In this document: positions 1 through 10,758 of the stretch, in pieces
Numbering within the stretch: position 1 is the stretch's first letter
Layout of the letters: every line of letters starts with the position of its first letter
Origin: Amphirosellinia nigrospora
Taxonomy: Eukaryota > Ascomycota > Sordariomycetes > Xylariales > Xylariaceae
Direction of reading: 5' to 3'
Length of the DNA: 64,000 bases
Assembly (NCBI GenBank): GCA_004123355.1
Contig: SCHM01000004.1
Location: 3,256,316 to 3,320,315 of the forward strand
Notes under the pieces: model-generated
The model's database searches: none
What the model was told of the DNA's origin: nothing
Seen by the model: the letters and a program-made list of their open reading frames with translations, nothing else
Made by a program: the position numbers and the translations under genes

Positions 1-1381
1 AAGCCTTACGCTTCGAACCCACGAACTGAGAATGGTGGGTTCTCGTCGTTGTAGGTTGACAGTGGGATCTCTCTGCATAGTAGGCGTTTGTGCTTCTATT
101 CGTTGTACACGGCCCTTCAGTAGCTCAAATTCCATTTGAAGTGTCTCAACTTGGCTTGCTCTGTGGTTAATCTTTGTAATATTGCTGGCGAGGATATCCA
201 TTTCGCGCGCGGCAAAGACGGTATTGGTATTGGAGGAATTATAAGATCGCTCGAGCGCCAACTCCTGTCTTAAATGTTCTAGCTCAGCCTTCAAGGTAAC
301 TAATTCCTCCGTGTTTGCCTGTGATGTTAATAAGGCAGTATCTGCTGTAGTTCGGTCATTTTTAAATGATGCCTGGGAATCTTTCAAATCCTGTCGTGTG
401 CTCTCAAGTTTCGACTCAAGTAAGTTGAGCTGTTGCTGGTGCTTTCCCCACTTGTCACAAAACTCAACCCGCCAACATGCGTTAGCTTCAGCAATGGCGT
501 TTTTAATGGAGGACGGCTCCTGCCCAAAGCGACTATGGGCCGTCAATGGTTGTAATGCTTTCTGAACTTCTTTAATCTCTCTCTGAGCAGACAGGATATC
601 TTCTCCCAGTCCTTTGGTTTTGGTGTTATAATGTGATAAATCGCTCGTCATTTGCACCATTTTGTTTTTCAAATTTCTGGCTCCTCATCGATACGCTGCA
701 CAACCTGGTTGAAAGAAGTGACAATCTGGTAGCCAGCTGTATCAAGCAGCTTTAGTTCTTCCCTTTGCATGGTAAGTTCATTTAGTATGAAATCTATCCT
801 AGGGATTTCATTCGTCGCTTGTCTGTGGCTGTAGTTCTCGGAGGATCCGGAGCTATTATCATCATCTTCAGAATTGTCCTCAGGTCGCGCTTCGTCAGGG
901 GGCGGGTTCTTTAGATTTAACAGCCGTTGGATAGTAGGCTGTTTGATAACACGGCCGCTGAGGTCCTTGAGAAGAATAGATGAAGTTTGCAGTAACGGCT
1001 GGTTCCTGGGGCTGTTAGATAATGTAGAATACTGTGGCCGCCAAAAGAGACTCACTCATGAAGAACATGATTAACGGTGGAGCTTAGGCATTCGGAACCT
1101 AGAATTGAACGACATTGATTGCACGCTACATTTTGAACACGACTTCATCAGGCTTCTATCAGTACGTTATTCTCACAACCATAAGGGAGATTGAGACCAT
1201 ACCAGCCATCTATTATAGATCCAATAACTCCCTGTCGTATGACACCGTCTGGGGTTATATCTAGGGCATTCGCAATTTGAACAACAGGGCTGATATGTCT
1301 CTCGCCTATCTGGACCCATATATTCGGAAGGGAGCCCAAGCGGTGTTCGCATTGGCTGCAATAGATGGTTACAGTCTCCAT
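1..1381 (-). CDS. Mis18/Yippee-like zinc module plus long coiled coil (partial)
   Basis: Runs off the left edge, so the C-terminus is missing. The start ATG at 1381 has an in-frame stop just upstream. Residues 8-11 form a CxxC pair (YCSQCEHRLGSLPNIW), and a second pair (ACNQCRSILG) lies near 1110-1125. Two CxxC pairs each followed by an LG/IG turn are the pattern of the Yippee/Mis18 fold. An intron of about 77 nt (1126-1202, GTATGG...TGTAG) would join them, with one base of frame mismatch. A second, 44-nt intron (1012-1055, GTGAGT...AACAG) leads to an acidic linker (EDNSEDDDNSSGSS) and then to an unbroken heptad-rich coiled coil that fills 1-660 with no stop. One frame break lies near 669. 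Mis18 proteins help load centromeric CENP-A, but that role here is inference from the zinc pattern. Alternative: another Yippee-fold protein. Confidence 0.5.
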
Positions 1382-2148
1382 AGTTGCTCATAGATGAACA
1401 GGTGGTGTTGATTATGGTGCCAGCCAAAGTCAATTGTTGCTTGTTGCTAGATTCTCATTGGGCATTAGGATTTCATGGTATATCAGCCGCCCTTCAAAAC
1501 TTGAGTGACCCCAGTAAGATTGTCGATAGGATGGGAGAAACAACGATCAATTTGCAGTTTACTGGAGTGGATTGGCGGGTTCCTGCGTTACGTCGTGAGT
1601 TGTTGATGGAACAGGCAAGATGAGGTTGGGGTTGCAGCAGTAAATGCACTGCAGCTCCTAAGTAAGTGCTCAAGTGGGTATATGCACCTACCTGAGGTAC
1701 CTTAGGTATATGTACCTAGGTATCGATACATTTATAGGCCCTACGGCCGATACAGTAGATACCTCGACGTAAAGCACCTACATACTACAATGCTACAACA
1801 ACGAGGGAACCTCCATGAGCGCATGGCGAAAGAAAGCGCAGATAATTAAGAATCGTTCAGATCTGTTAACAAGGGGTTATTATGAGAAGCGTCTACATAT
1901 ACAAGTATGATTGTGATATACTTTGGGTACTTAGTAGGTATGGGGGATAGTCACTAGCGCTCCCCACACCGAGCACCTCTCTTAATCCACATTGAGGGTG
2001 GGGCTACAAGAACATGCCTACACCTATATCTGCTTTTCTTGGACTATTCTTCTCGTCAAGCTAGAGTAAACATCACCAGCCTCTCTATTGTTAGCACCTG
2101 TCCTAGATCAGCCATATGCGCACCTAGCACACAAGCAAGCGCGCGACC
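1382..2148. other. divergent intergenic region
   Basis: Shared upstream region of the minus-strand zinc/coiled-coil gene and the plus-strand exonuclease. It carries a cluster of CCTAGG/CCTTAGG-type words at about 1685-1725. I see no coding evidence; small frames here look random. Confidence 0.5.
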
Positions 2149-4282
2149 ATGGAGGACCTCAATGCGGCGCACGACGTCTTCAACCCCGACGACTTCCTCA
2201 TTACAACAAACGGCGTCCTCGATGGTGATGGTGACGGTGACGGTGATGCGGCGGCAGCGCTGGCCAGAGTGGCCGAGGTAGCAGATCCCCAGCTCGCGCT
2301 CCCACTCGCATTACCACTTGACCTCTCCAAGGACACGACCTCTAGCGACACCACAATTAGCGATGCTGGTAGCTTGAAGCGTTCCAAACCCCACGACGAC
2401 GATGACACTGGCGGCTGGGAGACGGTCGATCGACAATCCAAGAAGGCAAAGAAGCCAAAGAAGGTTCCTCAGCCCGCATCGTCCAACTATCCTACTATAA
2501 GCTTCAATTACAATGCCAAGCTCCAGTCCAAGATCTCGTTAGACCAGCTGCGGAACCTCGTTCTCTACATATTTGCCGAAGGCGTATCACCCCAATGGGT
2601 CGCCATTGCCAACAGGCCCCAATTTCGCAAGATCGTTGCCATCATGGTGCCTGGTTTGGAAGAAGCCATGTTCAAGCCACACGTTGACTTCGCTACGTAC
2701 AACGAACAATGCTTTGATCTGGACCAGAAGTCTCGCGTCCTGACCTCCCCCGATGACTACTACCCTCGACTGCTAAAGCGCGACGAGCTACCCGAGATTT
2801 TGAAAGACTTCGCCGAGATGTTCCCCCATTTATGGCCCGTCAAAACGCCCGGGAATGAAAAATACGGCTTTATGCGATCCCCCTTGGGCACTATGCTGAC
2901 TGCGCCAACCGAGAAGATGAAGGAGGAAAAGACCACAAAGGGCGTCCAGCCAGCCAAAGAGCCTAAAGGTTGGAAAGACGAGCGCACGAGGATTACCGAA
3001 TTTCTTGCTATGCCGGAAGACTTCCTGCCCAATGGGTATATGTTGCATCCGGCCTGCATACCGGCGGAACGACGCAAGAACTACCAGTATCCCGAAGGTT
3101 GGGTTCATACGTTTGTCGAGAATTTCGAGGATGGGAATGTACCAGAAGAGGAGATCCAGCAAGGAAGTATCACAGCTGGCCGCGACGTCTACGCTCTGGA
3201 TTGTGAGATGTGCGTGACCGGCCCAGACGAATACTCATTAACAAGAATAAGTCTTGTCAGCTGGGACGGTACTACTATCCTGGATGAGCTAGTTAAACCC
3301 GACAAACCCATCATCGATTACGTGACTCGCTTCTCTGGTATTACCCAGGAAATGCTTGCTCCTGTTACTACACACATTAAGCGATATACAAAAAAACTGC
3401 TGCAAATTCTATCTCCGTTCTATTCTGATTGGACACTCATTGGAGTCGGACCTGAAAGCGTTGCGACTTACTCATCCATTTATCGTGGATACTGCACTTC
3501 TCTTCCCACATCATCGGGGACCACCTTTGAAGAATAGCTTAAAATTCTTGCTCAACGATTTCTCAAACGAGAGATACAGAACCGTAGTGGCGGCATGATT
3601 CGATCGAGGATTCGAAGGCGTGCTTGGATCTTGTTAAGATAAATGCGAAAAGGGCAAGGCATGGGGGCATCATGAATCACAAGGCGAAAACTTATTCCGA
3701 CGCCTAAACAGGGCTGGCATCGTATCGTGCGAACGGTGGATTGAAGCCACAGGCGGTGTTCGTGTAGGCAAGACGAGCGCTGATGACTGGGCGACCGATG
3801 AAGGCGCAGGAGCGGCTTCGACTTCCCACGGCTGTAGGTCGGATGAAGAGGTGCTAGAACACATTCGTGCGGTACAGGGCGATCGGCTGCCGAGGAAATA
3901 CCCGCGGTGGCGTGATTTGTCTTTGCGCGATTCCGAGAGCTCGAGGCATTCCAAGGTTGGTGGAACCAGAACAGGAATACAGATACTTGCAAGTGCAGAA
4001 TGTCTGGCATGAACTCGAGGCTTGCGTTTCAAACCTTGCACAGAGGATCAAACGCATACACGACGCCTTGCCCAAATGTACCGGATTCGTTGTATTAGTG
4101 GATCTGGCGACCCCCGAGAAATGAGTCGCCTACAGGCAATGCAATCCCAATTTAAGAAGGAATATAGCCAAGGTGGTAATTGGGATGAGTTGACCGTTAA
4201 GTGGACAGATGTGGAAGAGCAGGCACTCAAGAAAGCTGTCGGGATCGCACGAAATGGCATCGGCTTTATCGGAGTCAAATGA
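2149..4282 (+). CDS. REX1: RNA exonuclease of the Rex1/Rnh70 family (DEDDh)
   Basis: A 3'-5' exonuclease that trims 5S rRNA, tRNA and other structured RNAs in the nucleus. About 710 codons, no evident intron. The N-terminus is acidic/low-complexity (Asp-Gly repeat at residues 24-33, from a GGTGAC repeat), followed by a Lys-rich nuclear-localisation-like stretch (KKAKKPKK). The exonuclease domain opens with YALDCEMC at residues 348-355, giving catalytic D351 and E353; next comes TRISLVSWDG and then DELVKPDKPIIDYVT. The second catalytic motif (GHSLESDLKAL) lies near 3440 and the third (GHDSIEDSKACLDLVK) near 3595-3640, in other frames. At least three single-base frame changes occur between 3370 and 3600 and more follow to the end. 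The conserved motifs all survive, so I read these as sequence errors. The C-terminus (QALKKAVGIARNG, stop at 4280-4282) is Rex1-like. The ATG at 2149 sits in a good context (GACCATGG). Confidence 0.85.
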
Positions 4283-6041
4283 TGACATCTATCGAGCGTA
4301 GTCTTGACAGCTAGTTCTACTTGATCTCGCTTGCCGTGTACGAATAGACACGGATAGACACGGGGGTCCTGTGGATGGGGATGGGGTTGGACACAAAAGC
4401 ATCATAACAGCATTTCGTTTTTACGAGTCTTACGCATTTGTCTATTTAGCGCCTCGGGGAATAGGCAGACAGGGAAAAATCCATGAGCCGCAAGGTTTAC
4501 GACTGTAGTGACGTATACGAATATCGAGATACCCAGCTTTACGAGGCTTTCACGGTATATATATAGGTTTAGAGGTATGACGAAGAATTAAATGTATCTG
4601 TCTACAAGGGGCTGTACCGCTACTATGGGTCAATCGCATCCGTTCGCTTAAGAGAAGCTTCTTTTCCCTATCATGTGTGTGATAGGATTAGTAGTAATCC
4701 CAGCATCGCTTCAGAACGGTATTCCAGGCTAGGAATACGCGAGGGTTCGTTCGCATATTCTGACTAACAGTGGATCGACCAGACAGGTAACGATGCAAAT
4801 AGCGAAAAAGGTCCTATTCCGTCGGCTACGTATCTATACGCTTTTTCTCCGTCGGAGTTATGCTTGACGGAACAGCGGCAAGTTATCACGATGTGACCAA
4901 CAATGTAGCTCCCGTAGGAACATTGCAATGGCACCCTAGCAGGCAACCTGGGTGGATAGACGCGGACCCCGTTCACCTGCATACCAAGGTTGCGTCCGTT
5001 ACTTGCACCCCGGCTTCTACTTTGACCCAAGATCGCTGGCAGATGAGAGCAAGGAAAGAATTCTAGACGGATGGCTGTGTAGTTTAAATGAAATTCGAAA
5101 GATTGTGTTGCTTCACTTTTACAATAGAACTGACCAACTAGGGCCATGAGTCATTGGCACGAGACACCATCACCTAATAAAATCCACCTACGCCGGTAAG
5201 TATTGAGTTAGTTGGTACCTAAGGTAGGTAAGTAAGTATGTAGATAGGTAGGGTGGTAGACGGGGCATGAGGATAAAGATTGGAGGCGGTGTTAGGTTGA
5301 AGCCGCAGAATCAGATCACAAGCGCAGCATATAACCGCGAAACAGGGCTGAACTAACTACTTTACCTACCAACAACTTTTAACACAAAAAGAAAACCCGC
5401 TCTTCGTACCAACAACGAATGGAACACCGAACCAACAGTTCCCTAAAACACAAATCCTCCCAGCCAACCAGCGTACGGTCTTGACACGGCTTCGTCACCT
5501 CGTGATACGACTCTCGAGGCAGTTTTTTTTTGGTACTTCGGGGTCGATAACATCATCGTGGCCACCTGCACTCAGGCAAGAAGGGTGGGAAAGCAATGTT
5601 GGGAAATCCCTATCTAAAACTTACCTTACCGTAGGTAACCAAGCACCCACGGCATGAGGCAAATATCTGCCTAACTCAATGATACAAGTAGGTAGGTAGA
5701 GAATGATAGCAAGGCTAATTCAACCTATATATATAAGCCTCCACGCCCATCCCGAAAGTGAAGCGATCTCGCGATAGCATCACACATCACTGCCCCAATA
5801 CAAGTGATTGAAATATAATAATACGGCGCCGCCACCTTATGATATAAACATTCATCATCATCTGAATCAATATCCAGTTGCGCTTTTTCTCTAAATAACT
5901 TCCAATCCTCGATCTATCCATTTTATCTGTCCGATTCACAATAACCCTACATCAAACCACAGGGAAAGCCCCAACTTCACCAGCCCTCCGTAAAAAAAGG
6001 GACCAACCAAATATAGCAGACTCAAAAAAAAAACCCAAATA
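4283..6041. other. intergenic region, no gene seen
   Basis: Follows the exonuclease stop. It holds GGTAGGTAAG-type words at about 5210-5250 and 5615-5700 and a strong TATATATATAA at 5726-5736. The CT-rich stretch at 5880-5940 resembles a fungal 5' leader. No frame here has convincing protein character. Confidence 0.45.
5726..5736 (+). promoter_or_regulatory. TATA-like element
   Basis: A TATATATATAA stretch about 300 bases upstream of the short frame at 6042, followed by a pyrimidine-rich leader-like region. The spacing would suit a transcript with a long 5' leader, common in filamentous fungi. Inference only. Confidence 0.3.
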
Positions 6042-6245
6042 ATGTCTCCCAAATCCCTCTTCCCCCAGACCTCCACGACCGAGCTCGCATACCTCTCACT
6101 CATAAGCAGTGACGCCAACTCCGAGTCCGGCCCGAGTGTCCAGCGAGGAAACAGGGCGAGGCGGGACACGATGATGCACGCGCCGCTTCCAGCCTGCAGT
6201 GGGCGAATATTCCCAGACCCGTCATCTCTTTCGCCAATTTCCTAA
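6042..6245 (+). CDS. possible small unrecognised protein (67 aa)
   Basis: Begins MSPKSLFPQTSTTELAYLSL and is Ser/Pro-rich, with a basic patch (RGNRARRD). I do not recognise it. It is listed because the ATG has a favourable context (A-rich leader, AATAATGTCT) and lies behind a TATA-like element and a CT-rich leader. No domain, signal peptide or membrane segment is visible, and no intron can be assigned. It could be a chance frame, an upstream ORF, or the first exon of a gene whose later exons I cannot find. Confidence 0.25.
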   Translation: MSPKSLFPQTSTTELAYLSLISSDANSESGPSVQRGNRARRDTMMHAPLPACSGRIFPDPSSLSPIS

Positions 6246-6770
6246 ACTCGTTCGTTCGGTTAAGTTGAATTCTGCATTCGTCAGCACCGACCCTTCATAA
6301 GCTGTTACTGGTGGGTAGGAGGAGCCCTTTAGAGCGTTGCACGATAAAGATGGTTGATCAGTCAAAGGTGCCTAGGAAACAGACGAGACCGAGGAAGGAA
6401 GCAAGTAATGTATTGGAAACAACCCTGGGTATGACCGAACTGAGTCTCACAATCCTTCACTCGGGCTTTTGGAAGAATTGGGTAGAGATGCAATGGTGGA
6501 ATCATACAAGGCTCTTGGATAGCTATCAATGATCGTAGCAATAATAATGGTATTTCCTGATCTTACCAGACCTATGGTTTCAAGCATCTTTTCTTGGTAC
6601 GCGCGAGGTTCTTATACTCGGTCTATGACACCCTTGAAATACAAATGTAGCCCGAACAGTACTTCCCACATGTTTCTATCAAGGAAGAACATCTCGCTCT
6701 TACCGTCAAATAACTGCAGGCAGTCGCGAGAGGATTATTCATTACCAATAAGCCAGCGGTTAGCGCTCTC
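6246..6770. other. intergenic region downstream of PEX5
   Basis: Lies beyond the 3' end of the minus-strand PEX5 gene and probably holds its 3' untranslated region. Nothing else is recognisable. Confidence 0.4.
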
Positions 6771-8734
6771 CTAAAAGTCGATGTCGCCTCGAAATATTTC
6801 TGGGTCGACACCGTTGACCACCTTATCGGCGAGGTCCCGCCGTCCCATTTGCGTGAATACACGACGTAAGGTGTCGTACAAATTTGTGCTACGGTTCTGT
6901 GTCGTCATCGCATCGATTTGCGCATCGCTGAGATCCCCTCCCATGATTTTTCTGGCCATCTCGCGACCTTCCCGGTCCTCCGTCTTGTGCATATTCAGCG
7001 CCGCCAACAAGTGTCCTGCGGCTTCGCTATGACATCCCATGTTGATGCAGCTGACTCCGAGGTTGTATCGTGCCCGTACGAAGTTCGAACGAAGCGTGAG
7101 CGCCTTCTCATAAGCCGCAATAGCATCCTCACTTTTGCCGCTATTAGCAAGAGTAGCGCCGAGCCGGTTCCATAGTAGGTGTAGCTGATTTTGATTGTTG
7201 GATGAACCTAGCTCCGAAGATGCTAGAGCCGACGAAAAGCAATCAACTGCCTTTTCATATTCTTCAGCCCCATAGAAAAGGACTCCTAGACCAACCTGCA
7301 CGTCGGGATCCATGTGCTCACCATCCGGCTGAGCCGGGCCGCTTGGATGAATAGGTTGGTTACCTGTCATGAAGCTGTTGGCGGTCGGTGAAACCGAGTT
7401 CCAGTGCCGGGGATAGCTCTGCCGGTGCTATAATAGAGGGGTACCGAACTGATAGCCAACGCTCCAAGGTCCGATACGCAGTACTATCATAACCTTCGTT
7501 TGTATAGGAGACTGCCAGCGTCATGAGCGCCGTAGAATTGTTGGGATCCAGCTTTTTGGCTTGTTCCAACGCCCGAATAGCTGCCGTCTCTTTCTCGTTC
7601 TGTGCCTGCGCGATTCCCAGCTGCACCCAGGCATCCACATGAGTCGGGTTTCTTTGAACGGCCGCCTCAAAGGCTAGGGCAGCCAGCGAAAGATTGCCGC
7701 CTTCATCTAGGATCCGCATACCTTCTTCGAAGGGATTCACCGTGTCATTGAATATCAGATTGTCATCCTCAAAGAGATAGTCCTCTACCTGGGGGTCACC
7801 AAAAGCCTACTATTGGCAGCGAGACCATCCCAGTCCCAAAGCGATCGGTCCACTCGGGATTTCCAGCTGATCGACCCATTCGTCTTCATCAACGGCCTCT
7901 TTGGCAGCAGCTCGTTCAGCCTGGATGCCTTTCCATATTGATTCAAAGTCACCAAAATTTGTTTCGGACTCCAAGATCTGCTCGTCCAGCTTGTTCAGCT
8001 CCGGCTCCATAGCCGCTGCCTCATCGTGCTCCTGTGTCTGTCTATCCTGAAGCTCAAGTTGCTTGAACTGCTCTTCCCATTGTTGGTCGTCGAGTTCTAC
8101 AAGCTTTCCTTTACCTTTACCTTCAGCTACGGAGTCTGTTGAAAAGCCGGCTGGGTGATTATAAGCCATGCCATAGTTCATGCCCATATTGTTCATCATT
8201 CCTAACCCCATCATGGGGGGCCGCTGATAGGCCATACCCGACGGCATGGGCTTGATCGTGAGGCGTTGGCTTGGTTGTTCAGATGTTGAAATTGAGCAAA
8301 TTCCTCGGGGCTAAACTGGGTTCCCTGAGGCACTTTGAATGCAGCCTCCATGGCAGTTTGGGGGTGATGCTGGAATTCGTTGGCCCAAGCAGGCGACGTC
8401 GAGTTAGCACGGAGGTGCACACCATGTGACGGCGAGTCCATTCGTATCTGGCCCATGCCCTCGAGGGCACATCGGGCAAGCGGCCAGTCTGCTGCAGGAA
8501 GCCATTTATCATCTGCTGCAGACAGAGAGTTAGTTGGTGCAGCACAATGCAAGATGTCTCTTACCTCGCTTTGGGGGCCATGCTGGGGGGCGCTGCGGAA
8601 GCCACCCATGCCTCCCTGAGGACCGCCATTTCGAATACGATCCGCTGTAGGCTGTTGTCCTGCTGGGTATGCTTGGTGAACTGGCTTAACGGATTGCCAG
8701 CCGTCGAGCACTCTGGCCCGCCGAGGAATGACAT
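6771..8734 (-). CDS. PEX5: PEX5, peroxisomal targeting signal 1 receptor
   Basis: Cycling receptor that binds C-terminal SKL-type signals and carries matrix proteins into peroxisomes. The start at 8734 gives [19 protein letters not shown], the classic PEX5 N-terminus; the Cys at residue 9 is the conserved residue ubiquitinated for receptor recycling. One intron of about 50 nt (GTAAGAGAC...CTGCAG, near 8520-8570). WxxxF-type docking motifs include WANEF, WEEQF and the FESIW region; these bind PEX14/PEX13. YLFEDDN and [14 protein letters not shown] lead into the TPR array ([60 protein letters not shown]). About 637 codons, normal for the family. Single-base deletions break the frame near 8643, 8460, 7810, 7357 and 7330, mostly in G or C runs. 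An intact PEX5 is expected in any such fungus, so they are likely sequence errors. Confidence 0.95.
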
Positions 8735-9722
8735 GTTGTGACTGGTGGGTATGTATCTACGGCGTGGCGGCTAGAGAGTCGATGGAGAGGCAGTGGAGCG
8801 TCGCTGGCGTTGGAGGGGAAGGCGATGCGGGAAGATGTATTAGAGCGTGGCAGACTAGGCGTCTAGGTGTCGGTCGAGCATTGAGTTGAGAAGGGTTGAG
8901 AAGCGGCGTTGGTCGGCAATATATTACGATATGCTTGCAGCTCGTTAATAGGTCGTAACGATGGCTGGGTACCTAACAGGTGGTAGATCGGATACCAGGT
9001 AGCGTGGCGTCCGTATGCATACGAGTAATGTTCACGGTAATCTATGTACAGTAGATAGTCATCAATCGAATCTGGGAGATTCCCGACTCAGGCGCTCGGG
9101 TTGTGTGTCTCGCCTGTACTGAGTATGTATGCTGATGGTATTCCTTGATTGACGTGAAGGAAACCGATTCTCCAGGCGCCTTACAAATGCGACGATGGTG
9201 GGGACTTCAGCGTTGAGGTCATTCGTCACAGTTTGCCGAGGGACGTTGCGACTCTAACCCCGACCGCCGAGGTGGCTCCGCTTTAATATACAGGCACACA
9301 TATACCTAGTCTTCGGTCCTGCTTTGGTGGCTACATGTCGCTATCTGAGGCAGGCATATACTTACAATACATACTTGGGTAGGTGCTTAGTAGTCACCGT
9401 AAACACCAGAGCACATGTATACCTACATAGAAAAGACGACTGGTTAGGTATGTAGGAGAAGGGAGTTTGTACCATTGTATATTGCAACGCCTGACCCGAG
9501 TCAACGAAAGTCACTATTACTATAATACACTCAGTTGAGACGGTAATCCGGATACTCAACACAGATCCATCCGCTACCATTCCGAAGCTTGCACTCAGTC
9601 TTGCTTGACGTAAAATGCGAATACAGCCACAGGCCCCAAGCGAACAAACTCATACAATAACCACAACCTCGGGCGCGGTGGCGGGTAACATGCATCCCAT
9701 CCCTCAAGACAACATGCACCTC
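8735..9722. other. PEX5 upstream region
   Basis: About 1 kb between the PEX5 start and the end of the next minus-strand gene. It contains GGTAGG-type words and no convincing coding frame. Confidence 0.5.
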
Positions 9723-10758
9723 TTACTGTCGGCGCGAACCTGCACCTGGAGGAGGCCGGGTCTCGGCGAAGTCGACGCGCAGTGTCCGACCACCTATGGT
9801 CTCTTTACTTAGGTACTCATGGGCAGCCTCGGCGCTCTCGACATCTTCAAAATCGCAATGGCGAAGCCTCGAGGCCATCCTGTGTTGCGGTCGACAGCCA
9901 CGCGAACATCCACGACGTTATTAAACGGCGGAATAACACATTCAGGTCGCATCTGATGCTCGTATGGGATGTTGCCAATATATAGGGAGTTCGTTGGTCC
10001 CAACTTCTGCCTACTATTACCACCCGTGCCCGAGGGGCCTTCTTTGCGGTAGTCCACTCTGATGCGGCGGCCATGCCAGAACGAATCATGCGCTTCCATG
10101 ATAGCGCGATCAGCAGACCGCTATCGGCAAATGTAACGAAACCAAAGCTGTGGGTTAATAGTTAGCAGGAAGTTTTGAAGGAGAAAATACGGCCCGTATA
10201 ATGCATGCATCGTGTGGACCACAATAGTAAGGAAGAGAACGTCACGTCACAGCACCACCTCTGCTTAATCCCCGACCATCACGGGCAATGTTGCAGCTTA
10301 GAACAGTGCCGTACTTGCTGAAGGCTTCTTGTGATGCACGTCGGTCGCATCGAAGGTCATGTTGCTGATGAAGAGGGGTATGGCCCTTTCGGTTTACTTC
10401 GCCCTGTGTCGGGCTGGATGACAAGGGTGCTCGATCATGGGTAGATTTACTCTCTTCAGCCGCCTCAATAGCATTCTCAAGCTCCTTGTCCTCCTGGAAC
10501 TCCTGGAGCGCTGGTGCAGTCTGCGAGAAGTAGCGAGCTAGAGGTAAGACAGTAGTTGGCCGCGCATTGGCTTTGCTGAGTTGCATGGCATTGGCGGCAA
10601 CCGCCTGTCGCGGCACAGCGACAAATCTCGAAGAAGCGCATACTGCGCGGAGTGCTGCCCGACGAACACAATGCCTAAGTCTGCGGTCAGTAGGCCGGTC
10701 GGTTTTTGACTTGTTCAATAACCAATTCAACAGGTGGTAAGACGAGAGTATCTTACAT
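9723..10758 (-). CDS. two-RRM RNA-binding protein, probably mitochondrial
   Basis: The N-terminus reads MHCVRRAALRAVCASSRF, an Arg/Ala/Ser-rich, acid-poor presequence typical of mitochondrial import, followed by the processing-like PLARYFSQTAPAL. RRM1 has a recognisable RNP-1 (GRGLSRG, then FGFVTF after the intron). RRM2 has RNP-2 SLYIGNIPY and an RNP-1-like GWPRGFA after NNVVDVRVAVDRNT. The tail (GGRTLRVDFAETRPPPGAGSRRQ, stop at 9723) matches chloroplast/mitochondrial RNP-like fungal proteins. Intron 1 (10675-10756, GTAAGA...TTAG) splits the start codon AT|G. Intron 2 (10148-10258) lies inside RRM1 and joins with one base missing. Further frame breaks occur at about 10110, 9950 and 9860. Length about 280 aa. 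Likely role: binding organellar transcripts; substrate unknown. Confidence 0.8.

Noticed and set aside
669-1055. Apparent stand-alone 128-aa protein starting at 1055
   Set aside because: The putative start is a GTG that is also a good intron donor (GTGAGT); the stretch is better read as an internal exon of the larger zinc/coiled-coil gene.
2124-2441. Minus-strand Ser-rich frame opposite the REX1 N-terminus
   Set aside because: Shadow of the Asp/Gly repeat on the coding strand; no independent support.
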